A DNA stretch of 64,000 nucleotides. It comes from CAVQMC01 sp963713505. Lineage in GTDB: Bacteria; Bacteroidota; Ignavibacteria; Ignavibacteriales; Ignavibacteriaceae. Numbering within the stretch: the stretch's first letter is position 1; the number at the start of each line of letters is the position of its first letter. Location: NCBI GenBank assembly GCA_963713505.1, contig CAVQMC010000002.1, positions 186,001 to 250,000 on the forward strand, given 5' to 3'. Of the stretch, positions 11,501 through 19,192 are shown one piece after another. Made by a program: the position numbers and the translations under genes. A model generated the notes under the pieces. That model was not told where the DNA came from and searched no databases. It was given only the letters and a program-made list of their open reading frames with translations.

Positions 11501-12086
11501 AATAAGAGGATTTGATATCCCGGATGGTGCTCCAAATATTACACCTCAACAAAAGTCAATTGCATCATCACAGTGGTTTAATGCTATGTATGTAGTTGGT
11601 TTAGAAAAAAACTCACCAAATGATTTCTATCAAAATGGTGATAAGCTTATAATTCCAATTACTACTTATCCTTATACTTCTTCCGATGTATATAGATTTA
11701 AAACTTCAAAGGGAGGGGTACTAAACGATGCAGATAAGAAAGCCTTATTTGAAAAAGTAAATGTTTTCCCGAATCCGTTGTTTGGATTCAACCCTGCAAC
11801 AAGTTATACAAATGGAGCACCGGATGATCCGTTTGTAACATTCTCGAATTTACCTGAAGATGTAACGATTAAAATTTACAGCCTTTCTGGTAATAAATTG
11901 AGAACATTAACAACAGCAGATAAATCAACCGTTACTTCTCCATTTCTTAAATGGGATTTGAAGAACGAAGCTGGTTTAAGAGTTGCATCGGGATTATACA
12001 TAGCAATTGTATCTTCTCCAAAATATGGTGAAAAAATTCTAAAATTCTCGATAATTATGCCACAAAAACAATTACAGAGGTACTAA
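8544..12086 (+). CDS. Large secreted protein with T9SS-type C-terminal domain
   Basis: A 1180-residue exported protein with an N-terminal hydrophobic segment at residues 12-27. Asp-rich calcium-type loops appear near residues 167-190 ('DGNGDGQYD', 'DLNGNGKWDPDED') and 328-340 ('DNNGNGIFDAGD'). A fibronectin III-like segment lies around 505-570. The C-terminus has the T9SS sorting pattern 'VFPNPLFGFNPAT', 'IKIYSLSGNKLRTL' and 'ASGLYIAIVSS', followed by an unusual extra basic tail (MPQKQLQRY). No enzyme motif was recognised. It sits between a TonB-dependent receptor and a PorV-like gene, so it may be their surface partner or cargo. Families of such large proteins are common in Ignavibacteria-type genomes and have no assigned role that I know of. 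Confidence 0.75.
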   Translation: MRFKKFIYYIKNIAVLGLMVSLIYGFKGDKRGGGDVNKPVYRLNKTTSSGKQGDAYRMNINNINLPFNNKGVLADVNIPPDGTLGRAYGHGFLYSGGFFLSGKRNGTVWANAQATSSLETDYLAGTVEQGQNDPRNQIYVIDAQDEPFGTSWQDWKDAVALGADFYDGNGDGQYDPVDLNGNGKWDPDEDAPDLLGDQTAWCVYNDAVPAAQRRWVETGPLGIEVRQTVFAFASAGAIGNIIFVRYRIKYVGLNKPDDPDALTDCYFGVWADPDIGNATDDLIGSDTLRNSGYTYNNGPDDQYGNQPPCMIIDFFSGPQSYIPGVTFTDNNGNGIFDAGDTPIDTAHSVRGQLKGIVDFPGAKNLPISSFVGYINGDPDLNDPSNVTEARNYMLGLDRVGNEADPCNWAYSEVGGGINCADIDNRFWYSGDPVTGIGWIMTSEQDQRQMQNTGPFTLRKNEVKEIVVAYVVGRGSNAINSISVARGIDDGAQFIFDHNFEAPSPAPPVNPTVKTGDNFIDLTWDTSPQVSYVNKTDAYDLHFEGYNIFAYETNNTSETVNNQQNRVLVGRYTKRDFINDVYKENSNTGGIELLYAAPDSIHQMDSTVYSDPATGRLRIRITEDPFTGGALVKGKPYYFAITSYCLNYKALVFKNDPTQPLGTVGDYYVNSTAFVGEVENIQKITPVTMASDLYDPPLPLESANKITGPSNGEVGYDVVDQNSLTGDEYEVTFVKDSSSSSYSTYWNLTDITANTVKVDSSKDYTFGSEDVSGTLIDGFIPRVKQITPTIGLTSTEYEPAANKWYPNFAAANGTGIYYVGKDIPQGSAITLPNNNAARSNAIHAEDLRRVELRFGTTGKAYRYLNGFIKANPLPTSYKFTYTYAEGVTESDTVGHGPVGMLGQGFVDVPFTAWVVDSAYNEEKQLAVGFIEMSKQLGGNPDGQWDPSDSLLATSEVIVIFNADYDPTGSQMEYTGGDFNGTTVWGDVIRGFDIPDGAPNITPQQKSIASSQWFNAMYVVGLEKNSPNDFYQNGDKLIIPITTYPYTSSDVYRFKTSKGGVLNDADKKALFEKVNVFPNPLFGFNPATSYTNGAPDDPFVTFSNLPEDVTIKIYSLSGNKLRTLTTADKSTVTSPFLKWDLKNEAGLRVASGLYIAIVSSPKYGEKILKFSIIMPQKQLQRY

Positions 12087-12095
12087 AAATTATCA

Positions 12096-12125
12096 TGGAG
12101 CAGTGTTAACTTTAACATTGCTCCA
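12096..12125 (+). other. 14-bp intercistronic hairpin between the exoprotein and PorV-like genes
   Basis: Bases 12096-12109 pair with 12112-12125 (TGGAGCAGTGTTAA against TTAACATTGCTCCA) with a single G-U pair. No T-run follows, so it is not a classical terminator. It lies 10 bases after the exoprotein stop and about 37 bases before the PorV-like start. It could be an mRNA processing or stabilising element; the role is inferred. Confidence 0.6.
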
Positions 12126-12161
12126 GTGATTAAATTACTAAAATTTTTGGAGTATGGACAA

Positions 12162-13178
12162 ATGAAAAAATTTATTACATTTTTAATTTTAATCGTTTTC
12201 TGTGTTTCGGTTTATGCAGGTGACGATGCTAGAAAGGGTACAACTGGCGCTGAAGAGTTATTAATACCTGTTGGTGCGAGAGGTATAGCTACTGGTGGAG
12301 CGTTCCTTGCTAGTTTGACTGGATTGGAATCAATTTATTATAATCCTGCTGGTTTAGACTTAACACCTCGTACAGAAGCAATGTTTAGTTATATGACTTA
12401 TATCGCTGATATCAATGTTTCTTATTTTGCAATATCAACCAGTTTAGGTGGTTTGGGCTCAATTGCTTTAAGTTTTAAAACACTGGATTTTGGCCAAATA
12501 CCTGTTACTACAATCGATTTTCCTGATGGTACAGGTAAAACGTATTCTCCAGGTTTTTTGACTTCGACATTAACCTATTCTAAAGTAATAACGGATAGAA
12601 TTTCAGTCGGAACAAACTTAAAGCTTATTAATGAATCAATTGAGAATACAAATGCTACTGGATTTGCGCTTGATATGGGTGTGCAATATAGATTTAATGA
12701 TAATATTTCTATAGGAGCATCTATAAAAAATGTTGGTACAAACATGCAGTTCAGCGGTTCGGATTTACAAACAACCACTGGAGTACCGGGTACAACAATT
12801 GGGGCTCAAGGCGGCAATTATGAAGTTGTTACAGAAGGATTTCAGATACCCAGTTATTTTGAAATGAGTTTATCATATGACTATCAAGTTAATGAACAAA
12901 ATAATATGCTTATTGGCGCGACTTATACAGCAAATAATGCTTATGAAGATGTTGCTCATTTCGGATTAGAATACAGTTTTATCAATACCTTTTTTATTAG
13001 AGGCGGATATAACTTAATGACACAAAATACAAGCCAGTCAATTTATGGTTTTACTGCTGGTGCAGGTGTCCAATATGAAACTTCAGGCAATATAGGGATA
13101 GTTTTTGATTATGCATATAGAGATGTTAAAGATTTCCCTACAGCGAATCATATATTTACTGTAAAATTATCTCTATAA
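12162..13178 (+). CDS. PorV/PorQ-family outer-membrane beta-barrel protein
   Basis: A 338-residue protein with a signal peptide (ending VYAG) and a FadL-like barrel pattern. The N-terminal 'GAEELLIPVGARGIATGGAF' region and 'ESIYYNPAGLD' are the hallmarks of the PorV/PorQ (UPF0164) family. PorV is known as the T9SS outer-membrane shuttle that receives cargo and passes it to the sortase-like attachment complex, so this paralogue probably serves the preceding T9SS-type exoprotein. I chose the ATG at 12162 over an upstream in-frame ATG at 12126 because it begins the signal peptide and has a GGAG site ahead of it. A terminator follows. Confidence 0.8.
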   Translation: MKKFITFLILIVFCVSVYAGDDARKGTTGAEELLIPVGARGIATGGAFLASLTGLESIYYNPAGLDLTPRTEAMFSYMTYIADINVSYFAISTSLGGLGSIALSFKTLDFGQIPVTTIDFPDGTGKTYSPGFLTSTLTYSKVITDRISVGTNLKLINESIENTNATGFALDMGVQYRFNDNISIGASIKNVGTNMQFSGSDLQTTTGVPGTTIGAQGGNYEVVTEGFQIPSYFEMSLSYDYQVNEQNNMLIGATYTANNAYEDVAHFGLEYSFINTFFIRGGYNLMTQNTSQSIYGFTAGAGVQYETSGNIGIVFDYAYRDVKDFPTANHIFTVKLSL

Positions 13179-13201
13179 AAACAACATAAATATATTTATA
13201 G

Positions 13202-13236
13202 CGGCGCTTTTTACCTTGTAATATGCGCCGTTTTTT
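13202..13236 (+). terminator. Rho-independent terminator after the PorV-like gene
   Basis: CGGCGC (13202-13207) pairs with GCGCCG (13225-13230), immediately followed by six T residues (13231-13236). It lies 23 bases after the stop codon and ends the receptor/exoprotein/PorV unit. Confidence 0.8.
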
Positions 13237-13273
13237 ATTTTATTTCATGATGAATATTTATTAGGCAAAAGAT

Positions 13274-14659
13274 ATGAAAAAAATAATTTTTACTTTTTTT
13301 GTTTCAATTTTCTTTGTTTCTGTAATTACGGCACAAAATAATCAAAGTAAAAAAATCGGATTTGAGTTTGATTATGCTGAATTTTCTTATGATTCGGTTT
13401 CAAACTATGTCGAATTTTATTATTCATTTGATCCGAGTACAATGCCGGTTTATAAAACAGACTCTTCCGAACAAATAAGCGGTATCTTAAAAATATTATT
13501 TCAGGATACTGTTTCGCATAAAATTATTTTTGATAAAAGTTGGAAGTTAGATAACAAAGTAAGTACGCAAGATACTGTTAGTAAATATTTGGTTGGTGTT
13601 TTGGGTTTTATTATACCTCATGGAATTTACAGTTGTAAAATTTCCGGCTCGGATAGTAACGATTCATCAACCGCAAATGTTTACAATGAAATTATTAACG
13701 TTAGAAAATTTGATACTGAAAAACTTACTCTGAGCGATATTGAATTATCCTCAAAAATTCTACAGGAAAATCAGAACAAGAAATCAATATTTTATAAAAA
13801 TCATTATGAAGTAACACCAATTCCAAATGTTTTATTTGGAGAAACACAGCCTGCTTTATTTTATTATTGTGAATTATACAATTTAGATAAAACTACACAA
13901 GGGCAACCTTTAAAATATATCTCATCTGTTTATAACAGCAAAGGTAAATTAGTTTATGAAAAAGCTAGAAATATAAAACATAATATGTCTTCTAGGGTAG
14001 AAGTCGGGGCAATACCGGTAAATAAATATCCAACCGATGCTTATGTATTGATAATTTCTTTAATAGATAGCAGTGCGAATTATGGAATTTCATCTTCAAA
14101 GAAATTTTTTATTTATAATCCAACTGTTGTTAATACGGATACTCTTAATCAACTTACAAGTAAATCTTTAAGCTCCGAATTTGGTGTAATGTCTGAAGAA
14201 GAACTGGATGATCTATTTGCAAAATCAAGATATATTGCTACAAGAGCTGAAATTGATCAGTATGGTAAATTAACTACTGCTGAGGGGAAAAGAGATTTTA
14301 TGTACAATTTCTGGACCTCAAGAGATCAAACACCTTCAACTCCCAAAAATGAATACTATGAAGAATATTTAAAAAGAATAAAAATTGCAGACCAAAAATA
14401 TGGAGCAATAAATAGAAAAGGCTGGAAAACTGACCGAGGACGAATATATCTAAAATATGGTGAACCTTCTGAAGTCGACAGATATCCAAATCAAACCAAT
14501 ACTAAACCTTACGAAATTTGGAAGTATAATGATTTAGAAGGTGGAATTGAATTCGTATTTGGTGATTTAACCGGATTTAATGACTATGTCCTCTTACATT
14601 CAACTGCTCGAGGTGAAATCAGAGATGATAATTGGATGAACAGAATTCAGCAGCTTTAA
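13274..14659 (+). CDS. GWxTD domain-containing exported protein
   Basis: A 461-residue protein with a signal peptide (residues 1-20, ending ITAQ). The C-terminal 130 residues are a GWxTD domain: 'YNFWTSRD', then 'KGWKTDRGRIYLKYGEP' and 'YEIWKYND'. The N-terminal 300 residues look like beta-sandwich segments. The GWxTD family is found in Bacteroidota, Ignavibacteria, Acidobacteria and relatives; its biochemical role is not established. The gene stands alone between the terminator after the PorV-like gene and a long hairpin after its own stop, so it is probably transcribed by itself. Confidence 0.8.
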   Translation: MKKIIFTFFVSIFFVSVITAQNNQSKKIGFEFDYAEFSYDSVSNYVEFYYSFDPSTMPVYKTDSSEQISGILKILFQDTVSHKIIFDKSWKLDNKVSTQDTVSKYLVGVLGFIIPHGIYSCKISGSDSNDSSTANVYNEIINVRKFDTEKLTLSDIELSSKILQENQNKKSIFYKNHYEVTPIPNVLFGETQPALFYYCELYNLDKTTQGQPLKYISSVYNSKGKLVYEKARNIKHNMSSRVEVGAIPVNKYPTDAYVLIISLIDSSANYGISSSKKFFIYNPTVVNTDTLNQLTSKSLSSEFGVMSEEELDDLFAKSRYIATRAEIDQYGKLTTAEGKRDFMYNFWTSRDQTPSTPKNEYYEEYLKRIKIADQKYGAINRKGWKTDRGRIYLKYGEPSEVDRYPNQTNTKPYEIWKYNDLEGGIEFVFGDLTGFNDYVLLHSTARGEIRDDNWMNRIQQL

Positions 14660-14666
14660 TTTTTTA

Positions 14667-14704
14667 AACTGGAAAGGAGAAATTTTAATTTCTTCTTTCC
14701 GGTT
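14667..14704 (+). terminator. 17-bp hairpin after the GWxTD gene
   Basis: Bases 14667-14683 pair with 14688-14704 with two G-U pairs and a four-base loop (TTTA). The following sequence is T-rich (CTATTTT) but not a pure T-run. It starts 8 bases after the stop codon, so it is probably a terminator or a 3'-end protecting structure. Confidence 0.6.
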
Positions 14705-14791
14705 CTATTTTAAATCATTTTAAACCTATCATATAAATTATCCATTCATTTACTTATTTTTAACATTTAGAATTTATTATTTTTTAATTGA

Positions 14792-15661
14792 ATGAAAAAT
14801 AAGCTTGAATATATTTTATTCTTAACATTTAGTCTCTTTTTTAGAATCCTTGGATTAAAAATTTCTAGAAAATTTTCTGTAATGATTGCTTTATTGTTTT
14901 ATTATTTAATTCCGATTCGCAAGGAAACAGTAATTGATAATTTAAAACATGCATTCCCGGATTATTCTGAAAAAAAAATAAAAGAAATATCTTTTCGTTG
15001 TTACCGCAGTTTTGCTGTTACTTTAGTAGAAATATTATATATGCCTTACATGAATTCTGAGATGATGAAAAATTCAACCCAAATTAAGAATCATAATTTA
15101 GTAAAAGATAAATATAATCTGGGTAGAGGCGTTGTATTATTGTCCGCACACTTCGGTAATTGGGAGTATATTGCGGCGGCCTTTGCAATTAAACTAAATA
15201 TACCTTTCTCTGTGGTTGTTAAACCGCAAAGAAATCCATATGTAACAGAATGGCTTAATAATTCTAGAACTCTGTGGGGAAATAAAATTGTACCTTTAGG
15301 AGTTTCAATAAGACAAATTTATAAAGAGTTAAAGGATAAAAATATTGTTGCTATGATTGCAGATCAAAGAGGTCCTGCTGAAGGTGTAAGAGTAAATTTT
15401 TTTGGAAGATTAGCTTCAATTTATACCGGCCCCGCGGCTTTAGCTTTAAAAACCGGAGCTCCTATTTTAATGGGAATTGCTGTACGTCAGCCCGATTTTA
15501 CTTATTTAACTGAAATGATCGAAATTTCAACGGAGAATTTACCTGAAGATGAAAACGAGAAGATCAAAGAAATTAGCCAAAGACATACTAATTATTTAGA
15601 AGAAATGATAAGAAAGCATCCTGAACAATGGTTCTGGATGCATAAAAGATGGAAATATTAA
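14792..15661 (+). CDS. Lysophospholipid/lipid A acyltransferase (LpxL/HtrB family)
   Basis: A 289-residue membrane-associated acyltransferase. The catalytic HX4E motif is at His120-Glu125 in 'SAHFGNWEY'. The conserved 'IADQRGPAEGVRVNFFGR' region and the C-terminal 'HPEQWFWMHKRWK' are family hallmarks. An N-terminal hydrophobic segment anchors it to the inner membrane. By family knowledge it adds a secondary acyl chain to lipid A on the cytoplasmic side. The next gene, a GT9 glycosyltransferase, begins 4 bases after its stop, which supports a role in lipopolysaccharide assembly. Confidence 0.88.
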   Translation: MKNKLEYILFLTFSLFFRILGLKISRKFSVMIALLFYYLIPIRKETVIDNLKHAFPDYSEKKIKEISFRCYRSFAVTLVEILYMPYMNSEMMKNSTQIKNHNLVKDKYNLGRGVVLLSAHFGNWEYIAAAFAIKLNIPFSVVVKPQRNPYVTEWLNNSRTLWGNKIVPLGVSIRQIYKELKDKNIVAMIADQRGPAEGVRVNFFGRLASIYTGPAALALKTGAPILMGIAVRQPDFTYLTEMIEISTENLPEDENEKIKEISQRHTNYLEEMIRKHPEQWFWMHKRWKY

Positions 15662-15665
15662 TTCT

Positions 15666-16685
15666 ATGACAAATATTTTGGTTTTTCAAACTGCATTCCT
15701 CGGAGATGCAATTTTAACTTTGCCGATGATTCAAAAACTAAAGGAAATGTTTCCCGAAAGTAATATTGATGTGTTAACAATTCCTTCTAATAAACAAATT
15801 TTTGAATATTCGCCGCCGGTAAATAAAGTTATTTTATTTGACAAAAAGGACAAACAAAAATCAATTTTATCTACTTTTAAATTTGTTAAAGAACTTAAAA
15901 GAAATAATTATGATATTGTTTATTCTCCTCATAGATCATTAAGAACAGCTCTAATGGTGATGGAATTAGGCATACAAAAATCTTATGGATTTGATAATAG
16001 CAGCTTTAAACATGTTTATAAATATTTGATCCCTTATAACTATAATCATCATGAAGTACAGAGAAATTTGGATTTAATTGGATTTGATTGTTCAAATGAT
16101 AACTGGAAAATTCGTCCCAGACTACAATTTGATAATAAAATTATAAACAGCATAAATGATTTTATAAATAGTTTTAAGGCAAATTCAACTTTTGCTGCAA
16201 TTGCTCCAGGAAGTATATGGAATACAAAAATTTATCCTCAAAAATATTATTCTGAACTTATTGACTTTTTAAGAAAAAAAGCTGATTATATTTTGCTAAT
16301 TGGAAGTGAAAAAGATAAAAAAATTTGTGATGAATTAGCTTCTGAATTTGGAGAAAAAGTTATAAATACCGCAGGTAAATTTTCAGTTGCTGAATCAATA
16401 GAATTATTAAAAAGAGTAATAATATTAATTTCTAATGATAGTGCACCAACTCATTTTGGAGCCGTTGCAGATATTCCTGTTTTAACACTTTATTGTTCAA
16501 CTGTACCGGAATTTGGGTTTTATCCTTACAATAATAAAAGTTATTTTTTAAGTTTTGATGATTTAAAATGTAAGCCGTGCGGAATTCACGGATATGATGA
16601 ATGTCCTTTGAAAACATTCGATTGCGGTATTGAGTTAAAACCTGAGAAGGTTATTATTAAAATTGAGGAAATGCTGAATGACTAA
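15666..16685 (+). CDS. Glycosyltransferase family 9 (heptosyltransferase-like)
   Basis: A 339-residue GT-B glycosyltransferase of the ADP-heptose:LPS heptosyltransferase family. The N-terminal 'FLGDAILTLPMIQKLKEMFP' loop is typical of WaaC/WaaF, as are 'APGSIWNTKIYP' and the nucleotide-sugar site 'SNDSAPTHFGAVADIPVLTL'. It probably transfers a heptose or similar sugar to the lipopolysaccharide inner core. The donor is inferred from the family. It overlaps the next gene by 8 bases, so translation is probably coupled. Confidence 0.88.
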   Translation: MTNILVFQTAFLGDAILTLPMIQKLKEMFPESNIDVLTIPSNKQIFEYSPPVNKVILFDKKDKQKSILSTFKFVKELKRNNYDIVYSPHRSLRTALMVMELGIQKSYGFDNSSFKHVYKYLIPYNYNHHEVQRNLDLIGFDCSNDNWKIRPRLQFDNKIINSINDFINSFKANSTFAAIAPGSIWNTKIYPQKYYSELIDFLRKKADYILLIGSEKDKKICDELASEFGEKVINTAGKFSVAESIELLKRVIILISNDSAPTHFGAVADIPVLTLYCSTVPEFGFYPYNNKSYFLSFDDLKCKPCGIHGYDECPLKTFDCGIELKPEKVIIKIEEMLND

Positions 16686-17313
16686 AACTAAAGATGCACA
16701 AATGATAAATGTTGACAATGACATGAATGAAGCTGTTTCAGAAGCAATGAAATATTATTTGGAAGGGAAAATTTTTGTTTATCCTACTGATACAATTTAT
16801 GGCTTCGGAGCAAACCCTTTTAATGAAAATGCTGTTCATAGAATAAATGAAATAAAAAAGAGACCGGAAGATAAATCATTTATATTTCTTATCGATCAAA
16901 TCGACAATCTTTTAAAATACGTCGATGTTGCTTCAGAAAAACATTATGATTTTTTACTTTCTATTTGGCCTAATCCGGTTTCAGTTGTTTTAAAATTAAA
17001 TCCTAAATCATCCAAATTATTTAACTCTGAAACAGCCGCATTTAGAATACCGAACAATAGGTTTTGTTTGAAACTGCTTACTAAATTAAAAATGCCTTTA
17101 ATTTCTACAAGTGTTAATCGCAGTAATTCTGAACCGCTTCTTGAGGTAAGTATGATAGAAGAAGAATTCGGTTCCGAGATTGATGCAATATTTTATACAG
17201 AAAAAAAATCTTATATTAAAGCTTCTACTTTAATAGATTTAAGCAATTATTCACCAAAACTTCTTAGAGAAGGAAAAATTAAATTTTCTGATTTAATGAA
17301 AAAGTTTAAATGA
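16678..17313 (+). CDS. L-threonylcarbamoyladenylate synthase (YrdC/Sua5 family)
   Basis: A 211-residue YrdC-fold enzyme that makes threonylcarbamoyl-AMP from threonine, bicarbonate and ATP, the first step of the t6A37 modification of ANN-decoding tRNAs. The core motif 'VYPTDTIYGFGANPFNE' and the following 'INEIKKRPEDKSFIFLI' contain the basic residues that bind the substrates; 'PLISTSVNRS' is also typical. It has no long Sua5 C-terminal domain. It overlaps the upstream GT9 gene by 8 bases and the downstream M23 gene by 4 bases, so it sits in an envelope operon without an evident functional link. Confidence 0.9.
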   Translation: MTKTKDAQMINVDNDMNEAVSEAMKYYLEGKIFVYPTDTIYGFGANPFNENAVHRINEIKKRPEDKSFIFLIDQIDNLLKYVDVASEKHYDFLLSIWPNPVSVVLKLNPKSSKLFNSETAAFRIPNNRFCLKLLTKLKMPLISTSVNRSNSEPLLEVSMIEEEFGSEIDAIFYTEKKSYIKASTLIDLSNYSPKLLREGKIKFSDLMKKFK

Positions 17314-18159
17314 ATCTTAACTTTTTTAAAAAAGGCGATAAAAAACGGAATAGAAATTATTCCCTGATAATTGTGCCCGATGATCCGACTGCTTCGACAA
17401 AATCGCATAAATTATCATCAAAAAGAATAATCTCCTGGATTGTAGGATATACTTTTTTAGTAGCATTGATTGGATATTTATTTTTAAGTTTTACGGGGCT
17501 TGGTAATTTAATTTATTCGCCGGGTAGGGAGATTACAAAATCAGAAATACATCAGGTAAGTAAATTAAATAATAAGCTTCTTTTTCTTACAAAAGAATTA
17601 GAGGGTTTAAAGAATACAAATGATCGATTAAAATATGCAATTATACTTGGAGATTCTGCATTAATAGATTCTTTAACTTTTCATGATAGTACATTATAAT
17701 AACAATGAAAATCCTTATGGCGGAGATTTATTGTTAATTCTTAAAAAGTTATTTTTTACCGATAGTTCGAAAACAAGTTCTAGTAAAAATTACTTTTTTA
17801 TAAAGCCGGTTGATGGATTTATTAGTCGTGGATTTAAACCGGATAAGGGACATTTTGGAATAGACTTTGTTGTTAAAAAAGGTACCCCTGTCTATGCTGC
17901 TGCAAACGGTTATGTTATTTTTTCAGATTTTACTTTTAAAGACGGAAACATGATTATAATTAGTCATCCAAATGATTATATTACAGTTTATAAACATTGT
18001 TCTTCATTATTGAAAAGACAACGGGATGTTGTTCTTCAAGGAGAAATTATAGCGCTTAGCGGAAATACCGGTGAAATAACTTCAGGCCCGCATCTTCATT
18101 TTGAAATTTGGAAAAATGGTTATCCGATAGATCCGGAGAATGTATTAATTAATAATTAA
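17310..18159 (+). CDS. M23-family peptidase with N-terminal membrane anchor (one frameshift)
   Basis: A bitopic envelope peptidase, about 282 residues once joined. The N-terminal part has a cytoplasmic basic region, one transmembrane helix (about residues 45-65) and a coiled-coil stretch. The C-terminal LytM/M23 domain has the zinc ligands in 'GHFGIDFVVKKG' (HxxxD) and 'HLHFEIW' (HxH). Such proteins cut or regulate cutting of peptidoglycan cross-links. The two parts are in different frames: the first ends at 17699 and the second is open from 17683, a one-base insertion near 17685-17700. The next gene, a bactofilin, follows 16 bases later, a pairing known from other bacteria where the two shape the cell wall. 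Confidence 0.8.
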
Positions 18160-18175
18160 TAAAAGGAGTCACAAA

Positions 18176-18583
18176 TTGAAAACAAACAAAGATGAATTCG
18201 TTGGAAGGGACGAGGTAACTATAATTAGTTCCGGTGTATTAATCGAGGGAAAGCTTAAAAGTGGCGGGAACGTAAGAGTTGACGGAAATGTTAAAGGTGA
18301 CGTCAATGCCGGAGGAAATGTAACCGTAGGAGAAAACGGTGAAATAAACGGAGAAATAAATGCTGATACCATTACTATTGGCGGAAAAGTACTCGGAACC
18401 GTAAATGCAAAAGAAAAGCTTGTACTTGAAGATAAAGCTGTTTTAAAAGGTGATATCTACACTAAAATATTAGTAATTGAAGCCGGAGCAAAATTTGACG
18501 GTAATAGCCATATGGATGGCAAAGCAAAAGATAATTTACCATTTAAGCCAGAGCAGCCGTCACCAGAGAAAAAAAATGGCTGA
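18176..18583 (+). CDS. Bactofilin (polymer-forming cytoskeletal protein)
   Basis: A 135-residue bactofilin. It consists of short beta-helix repeats rich in Gly and Val ('GVLIEGKLKSGGNVRVDG', 'GDVNAGGNVTVGENG', 'GGKVLGTVNAKEKLVLED'), flanked by short disordered ends with a charged, Pro-rich C-terminus. Bactofilins assemble into non-polar filaments at the inner membrane and recruit wall enzymes. The start is TTG at 18176, supported by an AAAAGGAG site 8 bases upstream. The neighbouring M23 gene is probably its partner, and the end overlaps the AtpZ gene by 8 bases, linking it to the ATP synthase operon. Confidence 0.9.
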   Translation: MKTNKDEFVGRDEVTIISSGVLIEGKLKSGGNVRVDGNVKGDVNAGGNVTVGENGEINGEINADTITIGGKVLGTVNAKEKLVLEDKAVLKGDIYTKILVIEAGAKFDGNSHMDGKAKDNLPFKPEQPSPEKKNG

Positions 18584-18809
18584 TAAAAAAAAAGTCCCGG
18601 AAGATTTAAGGGGCATGATGCGGGAAATTGCTCCGTATATGGGCCTTGGAATTCAACTAGCAGCTACCGTTGGAATAATGGTAGCTGTTGGTTATTATCT
18701 CGATAAAAAACTCAATACTAGTCCATATTTAATTGTAATTTTTTCTTTTTTAGGAATCATAACGGCATTATATCAATTTATAAAAACCGTTATAAAATCC
18801 GATAAATGA
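18576..18809 (+). CDS. AtpZ/AtpI-family ATP synthase accessory protein
   Basis: A 77-residue protein with two transmembrane helices ('GLGIQLAATVGIMVAVGYYL' and a second from 'SPYLIVIFSFLGIITALY'). The 'GxxxQxAxTVGIMVAVGYYLDKKLNTSP' pattern is the AtpZ/AtpI hallmark. Family members precede F-type ATP synthase genes and are linked to magnesium handling or c-ring assembly. I chose the ATG at 18576; an upstream in-frame ATG (18477) would lie deep inside the bactofilin gene. The stop overlaps the next start (ATGA), so translation is coupled. Confidence 0.82.
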   Translation: MADKKKVPEDLRGMMREIAPYMGLGIQLAATVGIMVAVGYYLDKKLNTSPYLIVIFSFLGIITALYQFIKTVIKSDK

Positions 18810-19184
18810 AAGCCAATCAAAAAATTCTATTTATAAGTTTAGTCTTAATTCATTTCTATAATTTTAATTTTTATAATTTTATTTACGCTTCACAAAATTT
18901 CATACCTGGTATTTATTTCAATATTATCTGCATTTTTAATCTGCAGTATCAATTTTTTGCTTGGTATCTTAAGTATAAAAATCGGTATGAATAAAAAGAA
19001 TGAAACCTTCTTCAAATTTATATTTGGAGGTATGGTTTTTAGGATTATTTTGACATTATTAATGGTGTTTATCTCCTTGAAATTTTTGGATTTAAGTCAG
19101 AATAGTTTTATATTTTCAATCTTCTTTTTTTATGTTTTTTACTTAATTATTGAGATTTTATACTTAAATTCTAGAAAAAATTAA
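18806..19184 (+). CDS. AtpI-like small membrane protein (one frameshift)
   Basis: Read in one frame this region gives only fragments of about 62 and 75 residues. Removing one base near 18851 joins them into a protein of about 125 residues with four hydrophobic stretches: the N-terminus MKANQKILFISLVLI continues as ISIILIFIILFTLHK, then 'LVFISILSAFLICSINFLLG', and later 'FIFGGMVFRIILTLLMVFIS'. The position between AtpZ and atpB and the four-helix layout match AtpI-type or similarly placed assembly proteins. The joined reading is my reconstruction; the family is inferred mainly from position and topology. Confidence 0.65.
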
Positions 19185-19192
19185 ACATTTTT

